This document shows positions 1 through 10,065 of a stretch of DNA of 24,058 nucleotides, piece after piece. Position 1 is the stretch's first letter. Every line of letters starts with the position of its first letter. The DNA comes from Isoetes engelmannii (Eukaryota > Streptophyta > Lycopodiopsida > Isoetales > Isoetaceae), in NCBI GenBank assembly GCA_011763485.2, contig JAANSK020239961.1, positions 1-24,058 of the forward strand. Direction: 5' to 3'. A program made the translations under genes and the position numbers. Below the pieces are notes generated by a model. The model searched no databases and was not told the DNA's origin. It worked only from the letters and a program-made list of their open reading frames with translations.

Positions 1-161
1 TTAGCTTAGAAGGAGTAAGATTGTTAGCTTAGAAGGAGTAAGATATGACTTGTCAGCTTAGAAGGAGTAAGATATGACCTGATTGTTAGCTTAGGAGTAA
101 GATATGACTTGATTGTTAGCTTAGGAGTAAGATATGACTTGATTGTTAGCTTAGGAGTAAG
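1..161. repeat. Minisatellite, about 30-bp unit, cut by the window edge
   Basis: Six head-to-tail units start at about 1, 24, 53, 86, 116 and 146. Each opens with TTAGCTTAG (TCAGCTTAG in the third) followed by GGAGTAAG, and most continue ATATGACTTGATTG. Units 1-3 contain an extra GAA before GGAGTAAG that is missing from units 4-6, so the array holds two subtypes. Units 4 and 5 are both 30 bp and identical, which suggests recent slippage or unequal exchange. The array begins at base 1 and so probably extends outside the window. No coding role is seen. Confidence 0.93.
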
Positions 162-945
162 GCACTTTTCTTTCACTTTCTTTGCAAGCACTAATCTGCC
201 TTTAATATAGGCAAGCTCCGCTGGGAATTCACATTAAATGGACATTCAATTCACGTTAATGGTGTAAGAATGTTGATCTCAAGTAAAAAGGTGCACAATT
301 TATGATGCAAGGATGATAATGTAAGTTTTCATGTGGTAGGTGGTGTCATAAATGAACCCAAATAGAGCTAGCAGAGTCCTGAGGGACCCGACAGATACTC
401 AAGAAGGAATCCAAACTCATGCTACTCCAAACACAAACCCAAAATAGAAAACCAGAAGAAGGCAAATGGTCAAGGCAAGAACATCAGACGCATACATGAC
501 AGCTAATCCACGCAATGCTCAAGACCAAAGTCATACCCACAAACCAAACCAAGAAGACTGGACTAGGGAAGAACATCAGACACTCATAACAAGCATCCAC
601 ACAGCACACTAGACCAAGTGAAATACAATAGGAAAGGGGGAGGGAGAACTAACTCTTTGGAGAAGGTTACAGTACTGACCTTAGACCTTCACATCCAAAG
701 CAGACTAGACCTTAGACACAAGACCTAGGACATGACTCCTCAGGATGCTAGATGGGTGGTATAATCGTATACACACCACATCGGACCCCAATTGGTCCCC
801 CCTCCTGGTGAAGTATAAAACCCCCCGTACGAGGGGCCCCGAGGGGGGGGGGGCACCCCAAGGTGAAGCCAAAACAGCTTCTTATTCAAAAAAAAATTCA
901 CCTTCCCCCTCCCCTTTTTTTGTACCCATATAATCCGTACCAAAC
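162..945. other. Spacer, no gene seen
   Basis: No convincing coding frame, RNA gene or complete mobile element is visible. Around 815-880 there is a TATAAAA sequence followed by a C/G-rich stretch (runs of C, then a run of about ten G) and an A-run near 888-897. This could be the remains of a promoter or repeat, but no boundaries, target-site duplication or coding domain support a named element. Confidence 0.5.
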
Positions 946-1273
946 CTGCCACCTCAGCAAAACTCTGCTGGTTGAAGCTGCCACAAATCAGCCCAATCAC
1001 CTGCCACGTGTCCACAAAATCAAGTCAAAATGGCAAGTTTGACCAACCCCACCAAAAAGGTGGGGGAGGTCACATCAAGCAGGCTGCCACGTGTCAGGCC
1101 TGCCACATCTGACATGCCAGTCTGCCACGCTGCCACATGAGCACCTAATAATGATGGCTGCCCCTCCCCTCCCCCCCCCCACTAAAAAGTAGGAAGGTAG
1201 GTAGGGGGTCGAAATCGCCCATATCCTTCACTCAACCTGAATTTCTGCCACCCTGCCATGCCATTACTGCCAC
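946..1273. promoter_or_regulatory. Cluster of nine CTGCCAC motifs, two with G-boxes
   Basis: Exact CTGCCAC occurs at 946, 978, 1001, 1084, 1100, 1122, 1130, 1245 and 1267. Two copies extend to CTGCCACGTGTC and so contain a perfect G-box CACGTG (1005-1010 and 1088-1093), the core bound by plant bZIP and bHLH factors. Spacing is irregular, so this is not a simple tandem satellite. It could be a cis-regulatory cluster or a degenerate repeat inside an unrecognised element. No convincing gene follows it on either strand. Confidence 0.45.
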
Positions 1274-2045
1274 TGTGGCACGTCAGCAAATTCAAATATC
1301 AAATGATTCAAGCCAAGAACCAAGAAAATTTCTGATTTTTCTGATTTCTCTTCACCCGATTTCAAATTTCTCCCAAATCGAGCCCACTACTCCAAATCTT
1401 AATCTGATTTTTGGCAAACCAATTCGCCCAGCCCATCCGAACCCAATGATGCAAAAAGCCCCTTCTGATTCTCCCTATTTTTGGACCCATTTTCATTTAT
1501 CCAAATTTGTAGCAGAATTTCAAAACCCTTTGCTCTCACATACTTCAGAATTGGATCATGAAACTTTCCAAGAATGTTAGAATGGCAAATCCGAATCTAG
1601 TGCTGCCAAAATCCCTATCCAATTTGAAACAGTTCGGGCTTAATTAGACCCACAAATCTGTTGTTTTACACTCAAACCCGGACTGTCATAGAAATCGGAG
1701 CTTTTCCACAATACTTCTCCCAAATCAAAGCTCTAATCCACTTAGAATGAACTTGGAAAACCAGGAAATGAACTTGGAAAGCAATAATCATATACCCATC
1801 AAGCTGAAATTTCAGAAATTACCAAGAACCAACCTGATTTTTAGCTTTAGGACCCGTATTTTCAAGAGAAATCAGCCCTCAAAGCCTTTGAACTTCACAT
1901 GTTTTCATATAGACTAATGTGACCTAGAGAACATTTTTAACGACTCAAATGCTTTTTTTTTTTTTATTAGGTCAAACATTACTACTTGTGCAAAAGGGTT
2001 ATATCATTTTATCTTTTCGTCGAGCTCCCTTAGAAACAATAAGTT
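1274..2045. other. Spacer, no gene seen
   Basis: A reading frame of about 100 codons is open at 1275-1580 on the plus strand. Its product is rich in P, S, N and F with no recognisable domain, so I do not call it a gene. A T-run at about 1950-1967 could be the reversed poly(A) of a retroposon, but no element body or target-site duplication could be matched to it. Confidence 0.45.
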
Positions 2046-2261
2046 TCCACTATTTCTTGGACAGGTATGTCTCTAATGTCGAGCTATTAAAAAAGCAGAT
2101 AATTTTTATTATTTCTTGGATGGAAGTGTCTCTATGAGTATAAGGCAACGTTTGTGTATTATCAGAGTTCAGTATAGTGCAGACAATTTTTAATATTTCT
2201 TGGACGGAAGTATCTCTATGAGTATAAGGCCACATTTGTGTATTATCAAGTTCAGTACAGT
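2046..2261. repeat. 84-bp tandem repeat, two units plus a partial third
   Basis: Units at 2095-2178 and 2179-2261 both begin GCAGAYAATTTTTA. Both share TATTTCTTGGA, then GTATCTCTATGAGTATAAGG or close variants, and end in GTTCAGTAYAGT. A shorter, more diverged piece with TATTTCTTGGACAGG lies upstream at about 2050-2078. The two full units differ at only about ten positions. Frames opening across them on both strands are by-products of the repeat. Confidence 0.9.
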
Positions 2262-2419
2262 GTGTAAAATCCAGAGAATTAAAACTAAAAACTATATTCC
2301 TAATGATCTGGGGATGGTGATCGACACTGTTTGGAGCACAAAGTTTTTACAAAAGAGGCTAGGGAGCATGTGTGGCGCACGAGCATATTGGCATAGCACC
2401 TATTATGTCGGGCTGCAGC

Positions 2420-2998
2420 TCTCAATTCCCCTTGAACACTGCTTGACCAAGTGAAACCAACATCTCCTGAAATCTCCAGAAAACCATGCTCAAATAGAAG
2501 CCTATCCCATTGTTCTTTTTCAAACCTGAAATTATCTCGCCACCACCGATCCTATCCAGTGCGTCTTCAACCATATTGAAATCCCCAAGGAGCAACCACG
2601 CAACATTCTCCCCCCCTTTCCTTATAATCTTGTTCCTCAAAGAGGCCCACATGGATGCTCGCTGCCTAGGAACATTAGAATCATAGACATTGACAATGCC
2701 CCATTCATGTGCATCCTGCTTCCACTTGATTACTGGCCACCTGCCCACCTACAGTGAAAACCACCCTATTATTCAAAGACCGTGAAATAGAAGTACCCCC
2801 ACGGGACTTCCTAAAATGCTTTCCAAACCAACATGCTGACGACCCATAATGTTCAAGAAGCCTCCTATAGAACCTCTACGGCACTTATGCTCTTGCAGAT
2901 AAAGAATCTACGGAGCCAAACTCCTAACTACCTGTGTGGCTCTAGTCCTCTTTGTGGTGGAGGACTTAAGGCCCTTTACGTTCCAACTCAGAACATTC
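2420..2998 (-). pseudogene. LINE family A ORF2, N-terminal endonuclease fragment
   Basis: The APE-type endonuclease of LINE ORF2 nicks target DNA to prime reverse transcription. The start MNVLSWNVKGLKS (2998 leftward) contains the SWNVRGL-like opening of this family. A stop follows about 30 codons in, just before ILYLQEHK, which supplies the usual QE catalytic block. Further on, WGIVNVYDSNVPRQRASMW and LLLGDFNMVEDALDRIGGG are clear. The latter is the GDFN active-site motif with D and N kept. A frame change occurs after GGG, and the remainder reads in the next frame to about 2420, where similarity ends. The SDH motif and all reverse transcriptase motifs are absent. It is a dead fragment. Confidence 0.85.
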
Positions 2999-5201
2999 AT
3001 TTCAAAGATAATGGATCAAACACACCTTTTTTCTTTCTTCTCTTCGAGGCTTTATGCACACGTAGAGGTAGACCATCAAAGACAACCATCGCACGCTGCT
3101 CAACTAGTTGCATCGCGACACCTCCATCAAGTGAATTGTCTGAAGCAAAGCCTGAAAAATCTCCGTCATCTGCAACAGCAGAGGTCAGGTGAGTATTATC
3201 AACCTGGTCAGCCCAAGAAATATGTTGAGTGCGTTTCCGGCGCCTAGACCTAACCTCGGTCCAATCCTGCTGAATTGGTGAGGACGAAGGGGGAGAAGAG
3301 ATCGCTGACACTATTGTCAGCAGAGGAGACTGTGTAACTGGTGCCAATGTCACTTGATGCACGGGGGATGGAGAGGGCTGCGTAATGACAAATGGTGGAG
3401 AAGGTTGAGTAGACACTGGGGACGGAGGAGGGGGTACAACAGAGCTCCTTGTGGAAGCAGATGGAGAGACGGCAGTGGCTTTGGGGGGAAAAGAACACAA
3501 AGTAGAAACTGGAAGCTTGAAAGAGGAAACCAGCGAGAGAGGTCAGTAACGTTCAACAGACACAACTTGAAGCGGGAATACATAAGCAACTTTGAATGAC
3601 AACTTGTTCTGGGATCTCTTTGTCCATTGGAAGTGCCACACATACTGTTGAACCGCCGGATAAGGAATGCGCAATGTGGACACCAAGAGCCTTTGTAATT
3701 GACTTGAGGAACGAGGGTGCAAGCAGGTCAGAAGCCAAGTCAAGAATCTGGAACCAACAAGGAATCTTTCTTTGAGAGGCATGTCAATAGAAAACCCTAG
3801 AAAATAGTTCTGAAATAGAATGACTATCCTGCCCATCGTGTCAACTGCCTTAGCCACCAGCTTATCAACATCTTCGATGGCCTTAAACATTACAAGAAAA
3901 AAACCCTTACCCAAAGATTGGATATACAAAGGAGGAAATATGATTTCTGCGTAAAAAAGAGCTTAGCCACCCCGAGATCCTTTTGATATCAAAGTTGTCT
4001 CCTGTCCAGTAGCCGACAACAGAGTACGCCACTAAATTCTCAATATACTTTGTATGCTCATTTTGGTCAATTTTAACAACCACTTCATCCCCATAGCGTC
4101 CTCCCGATGGGACCTGCTCAATGTCATTTAGTGTGGGTAAGGCAACATGCTGAACATCACCCTTCAATGAATTCATGATGTCCTGCTTATTGCCTCTGTG
4201 AACAAAGGAGATGGCTTCAGAGACTCTATCACTTCGGTGAGAAGGCAAGTCCTCCTTAAGCCAATCATTGAAACTAGAATGTGTCACACATTGTACTAAG
4301 TCATTGGTTCTCCAAGCAGATCGAGGCTCAGCAGAAGAGTAGGCATAATTTTCTGTCCTTGGCACACCAGTTCGAGAATGAAAAAGCGGAGCGTCCCCAG
4401 GCCTTCTGCTTTTATCAGGGACTAAAGGTGAGGACTTGTTAATATTTTTGTTCAAGTGTGGAGCAGTCTGTGGCCCATGCACCTCTGCATAAGTTGCCTC
4501 AAACATATTTTCAACCTCCTTAATGTCTGCCTCCATTTGTTTTGCCTTTATTTGTTGAGCCAAGGCATGAGATGCAGTGCCAACATTGTCTGAAGAAGCC
4601 ACATGCCTCTCTTTATAAGCATTTACAAAGTTTTCATAACTTTCCTTGCCTGGGTGTTTCCCCACTGTCCAATATAGAGGCTTTAAAGAAACTAAAGGAT
4701 TTGATGCAGAGGAGGATTGGTTATGCAGGAAGCTATGTGCTGACCCAGGCACACGGTTTTCCATAGGGGAATGCCACAGAGCTCCCGTGGACCTGCTGAA
4801 GATTTTGTGCAGGCCTGAACACGTATTTCCCAGCTGCAGGTGCTGCCACAGTGGATTCCAATATCACCATTTGCTTAATGAATTGCCCCTAAATTGTACC
4901 GCCGTTTACTCCATCGCCATCAAGGGCTGTTCCTGAGTCTTGTTTCTTAGAACTAGAGTTCGCCGCATCAGCTTCTGCAGGCAAACCACGAAACTTCAGG
5001 GGCAGAGACGTGCCCTGAGCTGCAAGGCGACTGCAGACTTGACCCCTTCCACCTCAACTTTTTGCATCTCTTTTGCACCATCCCGCTGCTGCAGATCGTT
5101 GTCAGCGTATCCACGTCTATTCCGGGCTCCCTAGAGCCGATACAGGCGACTACTAAAGATTTGGCTGCTTCTCCAACCTGACTTTCCCTGCTCGCCGCCA
5201 T
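2997..5201 (-). pseudogene. LINE family A ORF1 (DUF4283-type nucleic-acid-binding protein), broken
   Basis: ORF1 proteins of plant L1 elements bind element RNA and form the RNP used for reverse transcription. A frame starts with MAASRESQVGEAAKSL at 5201. After frame changes, the longest open part runs 4764-3907 (285 codons). Near its end it carries YGDEVVVKIDQNEH, NLVAYSVVGYW and DIKRISGW, the pattern that opens DUF4283 domains. The domain continues in another frame (GKGFFLVMFKAIEDVDK, then VILFQNYF; 3929-3543), with a weak PVW-like motif near 3750. The tail, 3500-2997, is P/S-rich with DWTEVRSRRRKRTQ, as in plant LINE ORF1 C-termini. The CCHC zinc knuckle that normally follows DUF4283 is not visible, so that segment may be deleted. 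At least three frame changes are needed to follow the protein. Confidence 0.78.
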
Positions 5202-5414
5202 CGCTGCCGCTTATTGGCCCGATAAACATGGACCATTTTTCAACCATGTTCATCCGAATTGACAACCATTGGGGGCTTTGAAATCCCCCATATAAATCGG
5301 GTTAATGTAGGGGTGTTTGACCCCATCTTAACTTTGAAGGAAGGGGCCATATAGATACTCGTGGAACATGGGGTGTATTTAACTAGATATGAAATTGGTT
5401 TGCAATGCATTTAG
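5202..5414. other. Junction between two head-to-head LINEs
   Basis: About 210 bp separate the ORF1 start of family A (minus strand) from the first recognisable part of family B (plus strand). The stretch has no open frame and contains GGGGGCTTTGAAATCCCCC-like short inverted sequence near 5270-5292. It may hold the 5' UTR of family A and the truncated 5' side of family B. The exact breakpoint is not visible. Confidence 0.5.
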
Positions 5415-6390
5415 GGTGCACAACATTCTATACACTCCTGCAACTACAAAAAGATAAACATGGCTCAGGATATGGACATCATCTTCCTGATGGAAACATG
5501 GGAGCATGTTGGACATAGATTGTCGAACCCTCCAGGTCATATACACAACTCAGTGTTCAACGAATGTACAGGGAAACAAGGACATGGGGGCGTTGCCTGC
5601 TACTACCGTACTGCATTAGCATGGTCGATCTCCCTGTGCAAGATGGACCGGCACAACCGGTGCCTGTGGGTGCGCATACAACCTCGTGATGACACCCCTC
5701 TCTTTATGACGGCCTGCTATTTTCCACATGCCGAGAGTAATTTCTATGACATTCACCACGATGTGGACAGATTGGAGCCTTATGTTGATCTATACGATGA
5801 CGTACGACAGTATCAATGGATGGCGAAAGTCTTGCTACTTGAGGACTTCATTGCCCGCACAGGGACGGAACCGGTGGCCAGGTTTGACCCGCTTGCCGAG
5901 GATGCCCTACAGCTAAAACCGACAGAGGCGGCTTTTTCAAGGGCATCAGAGGACACCCATGTCATGCGATACGGTAGGCAGTTGCTCTTGCTCTGCAGCA
6001 TTTTTGACTTCTTAATCTGCAATGGACTGGCACAGTGGCCATCCTCCAGTCGATATACTTATCGACAGGAGAACCTGGGGGCCGGCCACAGTGTGGTCGA
6101 TTATGTGCTCATGGAAGAACAACATTTGCACTTTATTATGCATTTCGACATTGGCACAGCAAGAGGAAGTGGACTCCGACCACCAGCTCCTTCTTCTGAG
6201 GGTACCGTACAGGTCGCCCATGCAACCGTCCTACTGCGGCTTCCCACACTGCAGCAGCAGACCGCCCGCTTGACTCAAATCCCCATAGCAGCCGCAGACA
6301 CGTGCTTTGGGAGGGGCCGTTCACACAGGCAAATCAGGACCTCCACCTTCTCTCGTAAACGCTGTTTGATGAGGAATGTCGCGAATTGAA
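5415..6390 (+). pseudogene. LINE family B endonuclease domain, broken
   Basis: An AP-endonuclease-like domain that would nick target DNA. From 5460 the frame reads MAQDMDIIFLMETWEHVG, and the MET-W block supplies the conserved Glu of the QET motif. GHGGVACYYR and LWVRIQPRDD follow. KVLLLEDFIARTG at about 5820-5870 matches GDFNART of the family, but the G and N are replaced (E and I), so the active site is damaged. RYTYRQENLGAGHSVVDYVL matches the T..S.IDYVL block. The SDHQLLLL block (catalytic His) sits near 6176-6200 in a different frame, so a frameshift lies just upstream. The frame is open from about 5415 (after a stop at 5412), so the true start of the ORF has been lost. Confidence 0.82.
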
Positions 6391-6649
6391 ACGCCAGCTC
6401 CGCCGGGTCACTGACCCATTGAGCGCCCTGAGCGCCCCCAGGCCATCGTTCAGTACCGTAGATTCCTCAAGAGCAAGAAGGCTACATATCTTGTGGAGCA
6501 CCAGTGCTAAATGCTTTGCCTTCTGGAACGCCACCCCAGGAGATTTTGGAGAGAGGTGCTAAGGAAGGCACGAAAGTCCGTGGAAGGCATTACACAGAGC
6601 AATGGGTCCAGTACCTGCAACAGTTGTATGATCCTTTGGGGAGATAGGC

Positions 6650-7938
6650 GCTAGTGCCCTTACAGACGGGGTTGCCACTAACCATAACAGTGGACGACGT
6701 AATCTTGGGCCTCCAGTGTCTCGCCAATCGGAAGGCAGCAGATTTGGATGGCATGCAAAACTCCTCAAATGGGTCGGGCCTCCAATGGTGCCTGTGCTGA
6801 AAGCAATGTTAATAGAGCACTATAGGAAGGGCTTGCTAGTGGACTTGCAGCAGGGTTGTCCCCATATACAATGCCGGGGACATGAACTGTTGGACTATTT
6901 ATCGCACTATAATGGTCATATTGTGCAGCGGGTAACCATATGGGCAGAGAACTCAAAGGTCTATGCTCTCACCCAGGCAGGCTTCCACCCTGGCCATTCC
7001 ACCATTGACCATCTATTCACCATGAGAGCCATCATCGAGGATAGCGGGAACCATCGACAAGACCTCTACTGTTGTTTCATGGACTTCGCCAAAGCTTTTG
7101 ACGCAGTGCCTCGGGACATGTTGTGGAGCAGACTGCAGCAGCTTAGGACACCTCTAGACTTGCATAATGCAATACACAGGTTGTATGAGGCATACTCCAG
7201 ACGCCTGGCGCCGTCAGAACAACAGTATTGGAGTACGCCAGGGTTGCCCCCTTTTGCCTACACTTTTTAGCCTCTACATTGACCAGTTGGAACAGTGGAT
7301 GACCGAACATGGGGGGATGGGCATCCCGCCAGTACACCACATTCTTGTAGTGATTGTCAGATAATTGATCTATGCTGATGATGTTGACCTCTTGGCACAC
7401 ACCTCAGAAGACATGCAACGACATCTGGATGCTCTTGCCACTTTCTGCCAGTATACTAGCATGCGAGTCAACTTGGCTAGGACTAAGATCCTGGTTTTAT
7501 CATCCTCTCGTCATCGAAGACCACCCTCCTTCACATACAATGGGCAAACTGTAGAAGTAACTCCCACGTGCAAGTATTTGGGAATTGGGCTCTCCAGTAC
7601 CATGCATTGGGATAGCTGCATCCGACTACCGGTCGCAGCAGGCTTGAAGGCCTTACACGCCATGCAGAACAGTAGTCACCAGATGGAGTTGTATGCATGG
7701 GATCATAGTCACGCTTGTTCAGAGCTTTGGTCGAGCCAGTTCTCTTGTACGGGGTGGAAGTTTGGGGCCCGATCATATCCGCCACCACATGGGGTGACCT
7801 TGAACAAGTACAGGAGGCTTTCTTGGCACGTGTGCTCGGGGTGAAGTCCACAGTGCCGTATCAGATACTGCTCCAGGAAACAGGTTTCCTCCCGCTTCAG
7901 AGAGTAGCCATGTGCTACCACCTCCTGTACTTTTAGAA
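6650..7938 (+). pseudogene. LINE family B reverse transcriptase domain, broken
   Basis: This is the reverse transcriptase that would copy LINE RNA at the nick. Blocks in order: NRKAADLDGMQ then LLKWVGPPMVPVLKAML (RT motif 0/1, KAPGPDG-like, spanning a frame change near 6750); ALTQAGFHPGHSTIDHLFT; CCFMDFAKAFDAVPRDMLW (motif A, catalytic Asp) at about 7070-7125; VRQGCPLLPTLFSLYIDQL (motif B) at about 7235-7290 in another frame; YADDVDLLAHT (motif C, catalytic DD) at about 7370-7400; VNLARTKILVLSSS; YNGQTVEVTPTCKYLGIGL. After another frame change come ALVEPVLLYGVEVWGP and VLGVKSTVPYQILLQETG (7715-7936), the thumb-like end. The metal-binding Asp residues remain. At least four frame changes and one or more stops make it inactive. 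Confidence 0.88.
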
Positions 7939-8560
7939 GGTAGTTCGCATGAAGGATGACCGATTACCTAAGGTGGCTTTGGCAGTCGCGATAGGCCCGA
8001 CGTCTTAAAGCCTGCTAGAAGGACAAACAGGCACAGTGGCTGTCCCAGTGGTATGTTCAGGCACACAGGTGCGGACCGGTCCCAGAAAGAAGGAGCAAGA
8101 GGAATTGAAAACTTACTTGGACACTTGTTTTCTTAGCAAGCTCTGGCACGCCGAGGCTCTGACACAGGTCAAGCTGGCACACTACAGACAGTAGGTGAAT
8201 CCCGCACTCATGTGGGGACCACAATAGTACCTGCGCGCCCCACTGTCCATGGAGGCTCATAGCCTCCATTTTCATAGGTGGGTATTGCCTCCATATTGAG
8301 ACAGGGCGATGGGCAAGGGAAGCACGAGAGGACAAGAGTTGCCAGTGCTGTCGCCAAGGGGTCATTGAAGACGAGCATCATGCTCCTCATATGAACAGAG
8401 TAGGGTGCGGTATCTGCGATTGGTAGTGCCAAACCAGCCACTGCATCTCTTGTTGAGCACCGATGCGGAGGGAACTCTTGGGTCATATCTTCAAAAAGTC
8501 ATGGACGAGAGGCATCGACTCTGCCCTTCTGGGTTGTGATGGCCTCTTCATGTACAGTAT
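7939..8560 (+). pseudogene. LINE family B C-terminal region with Cys/His motif
   Basis: Downstream of the RT thumb, broken frames still read like the C-terminus of LINE ORF2: KTYLDTCFLSKLWHAEAL near 8105-8160 and CQCCRQGVIEDEHH from 8340. The second looks like the CxxC..EDE.H zinc-knuckle-like motif that ends many LINE ORF2 proteins. The final Cys is not clear because the frame changes again. The family copies at 12975-14165 and 18345-18675 align with this part, and the former also shows an EDECHA-like block, which supports a conserved coding role in the ancestral element. No RNase H domain was recognised. Confidence 0.65.
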
Positions 8561-8596
8561 ACCAGCAAGTTCATTATTAATAAGGTTTTTCTCTCG

Positions 8597-8620
8597 AAAA
8601 CCCTTCGGGGCGAGGGTTTT
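8597..8620 (+). other. 3' hairpin of LINE family B
   Basis: AAAACCC (8597-8603) pairs with GGGTTTT (8614-8620) around a 10-base loop. Inside it, CCC-TTCG-GGG (8601-8610) could form an alternative short hairpin with a UUCG tetraloop. The same structure lies at the same place in the copies at 18565-18585 and, inverted, at about 13075-13097. LINEs of the stringent type have their RT recognise a 3' stem-loop, so this is the likely recognition element; that role is inference. Confidence 0.6.
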
Positions 8621-8706
8621 TTTTTCATCCTGATTGTAATGCATTTGTTGTTCTCTTCGTATTAGATCCCATAGGCTAATTGGCATCCGTGGACGATAAA
8701 AATGTT

Positions 8707-9610
8707 ATATAGTCAATCAATTCTAGTGATGGGCTCAATACGGCAAAACACTCTTACAATGGCATTGCGATGTTCCACACACCTTTACGTTGTCCCAATT
8801 GTATAGATATAGAAAATTTCTCTCTCCTGCTAACTCGAACATGAAGATGTCATTTGCCCATTCCTGCTATGGGACGACCTATACTGTGGAGATATAAAAA
8901 GACAAAATCATGGCAATGGTGTTGGCTAGCATAGAATAATGGCTAGGCTTGTCCACTCCATGTGGCCCTCCTGTATGTTTTGCAGATATAATAGTGTTAA
9001 TAATGAGGCCTTTCAGAGATGTGATCTCAAGGGATCACTTCAGAGTTACATCTCCCTTGGTCCGACGAGGTGGGAATAAGAACACAGCAATAGAAAGGAA
9101 CTCCTAGGTAAGTAGAGGATTGTGACACATCATAACTTAACCCCACTACCAAGAGATGTCGAACCCATATCCTGCCCTCGCAGTGGAGGACTAGTAGGTC
9201 TTAGTTCACTATGGGAGCTCAGTATACACCATACACCAGGGGTCCCCGGCCATAGTTCTGACGTCAACCTTGTTCAATCACAGAACACCCACAGCCACGG
9301 TTATGCACATGATGGATCTAAAGGATTTACGGAATTCTAATCATAGAAGCATATTATTATTATTAATAATGGCATCTCTCCCTTAAGGTGTATATAATAA
9401 TTCATTAATTTAGTAACTTGAAACTTAAGTTGTATAAATGAAAGAATCTTAATTTGACCTATCCCATACCTCTATTATGTTTATTCATAATAATTAAGGT
9501 TCCTACATAGGAGGCGTGTTTGAACAAATATCTTCTAATATGTAAGGCAGATATGTGGTACACTGTATCATGTATATCCTACTTAAGCGAGTTGTCTACT
9601 TAGATATGGC
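8707..9610. other. Spacer, no gene seen
   Basis: AT-rich in its second half, with a short ATT microsatellite near 9351-9368. A 72-codon frame at 9122-9340 has no recognisable domain. At its right end, CATGGAGA and TCTCCATG form a short hairpin (9615-9641). Confidence 0.5.
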
Positions 9611-9675
9611 ACTCATGGAGATTAGCTCGTCTTTCTCCATGTGGTTGAGGAATGACGGGAGATGCTCCCTTCTGG

Positions 9676-9830
9676 CTGAGGATGATGTTACCCTGGTTTC
9701 GGTGATCCCGGAGGTGGAAATTCCGTCCTCCGGTATCACCACCATTTTTGGACGGAGTCCGTTGAGGGCCCCCCGTTCTGCCATACTGACACATGTCAGG
9801 TGGCCTGCTTCAATCCAGGCCGTCGAGTCT
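9676..9830 (+). repeat. Left arm of a large inverted repeat
   Basis: About 155 bp that recur in reverse complement at about 11160-11319. The outer part (9676-9762) is nearly the same as 11319-11235, both including TGAGGATRATGTTACCCTGG and the hairpin described for 9701-9740. The inner part is more diverged but still shares ACATGTCAG, GCCTGC and GGCCGTC in order. The pair could be long terminal inverted repeats of a DNA transposon (Mutator-like elements have long ones) or two separate insertions in opposite orientation. No target-site duplication was found outside the arms. Confidence 0.75.
9701..9740. repeat. 40-bp near-perfect palindrome, left copy
   Basis: GGTGATCCCGGAGG (9701-9714) faces CCTCCGGTATCACC (9727-9740), a 14-bp stem with one mismatch. 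The 12-base centre contains GGAAATTCC, itself nearly self-complementary, so the whole can fold as one long hairpin or cruciform. The same 40-bp structure recurs at 11253-11292. Confidence 0.85.
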
Positions 9831-10065
9831 CGCATCGCATCCCAGCCGTCCGTTGGTGATCTCGACCTCTGGAATTACGTTCCCATCCCTTGCGATCTTT
9901 GCCTAGGTCGAGGCGCTGGGCGCGGGTTTTGTTCCACAGGTTAGCAGCGATGCTCTTGTATGGTTTGTCCGAGTTTCTTTTGTCATTCTCCGATTATAAC
10001 TATTTTGCAGCAAAAAAAAATTGATCCATGGCAATACGGAGAACAGGGCAAATCTGTTTTCAGCG

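Larger units (their letters stand above)
2420..5201 (-). mobile_element. L1-type LINE remnant (family A): ORF1 plus start of ORF2, no RT
   Basis: Reading leftward, the order is an ORF1 beginning near 5201, a DUF4283-like domain, a proline/serine-rich tail ending in a basic DWTEVRSRRRKR stretch, then an ORF2 start at about 2998 with MNVLSWNVKGLKS and an endonuclease block with LLLGDFNMVEDALDR. This order is that of plant L1-type LINEs. The body is broken by several frameshifts and stops. Homology stops near 2420, inside the endonuclease, and no reverse transcriptase follows. LINE copies usually lose their 5' part during insertion, so keeping the 5' end and losing the 3' end points to later deletion or rearrangement. 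It lies head to head with family B, which starts about 0.2 kb away on the other strand. Confidence 0.85.
5415..8706 (+). mobile_element. Long decayed LINE (family B), non-L1 type, with 3' hairpin
   Basis: The order on the plus strand is APE-like endonuclease (about 5415-6390), linker, reverse transcriptase (about 6650-7940), C-terminal Cys/His motif (about 8340), then a 3' region with a GC-rich hairpin at 8597-8620 and the end GTGGACGATAAAAA near 8700. Several frame changes and stops make it inactive. RT motifs include YCCFMDFAKAFDAVP, VRQGCPLLPTLF and MIYADDVDLL. The RT and tail do not resemble angiosperm L1 (no ORF1 is seen and there is no plain poly(A)). I place it only as a non-L1 LINE with similarity to CR1/Jockey-like RTs. 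Three other 3' fragments of the family lie in the window, showing it was active repeatedly in this genome. Confidence 0.88.

Noticed and set aside
815-900. Long terminal repeat of a retroelement suggested by TATAAAA, GC-rich stretch and A-run
   Set aside because: No matching second repeat, no primer-binding site, no polyprotein domains and no target-site duplication in the window.
740-1015. 91-codon minus-strand frame with a glycine/proline-rich part
   Set aside because: The composition comes from C and G runs; it overlaps the motif cluster and has no recognisable domain.
1275-1580. 101-codon plus-strand frame
   Set aside because: P/S/N/F-rich low-information product, no domain, no splice or promoter context.
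9122-9340. 72-codon plus-strand frame
   Set aside because: No recognisable domain and no context; likely chance.
9716-9726. GGAAATTCC as a transcription-factor site of the NF-kB type
   Set aside because: Plants lack NF-kB, and the sequence is the centre of a larger palindrome.
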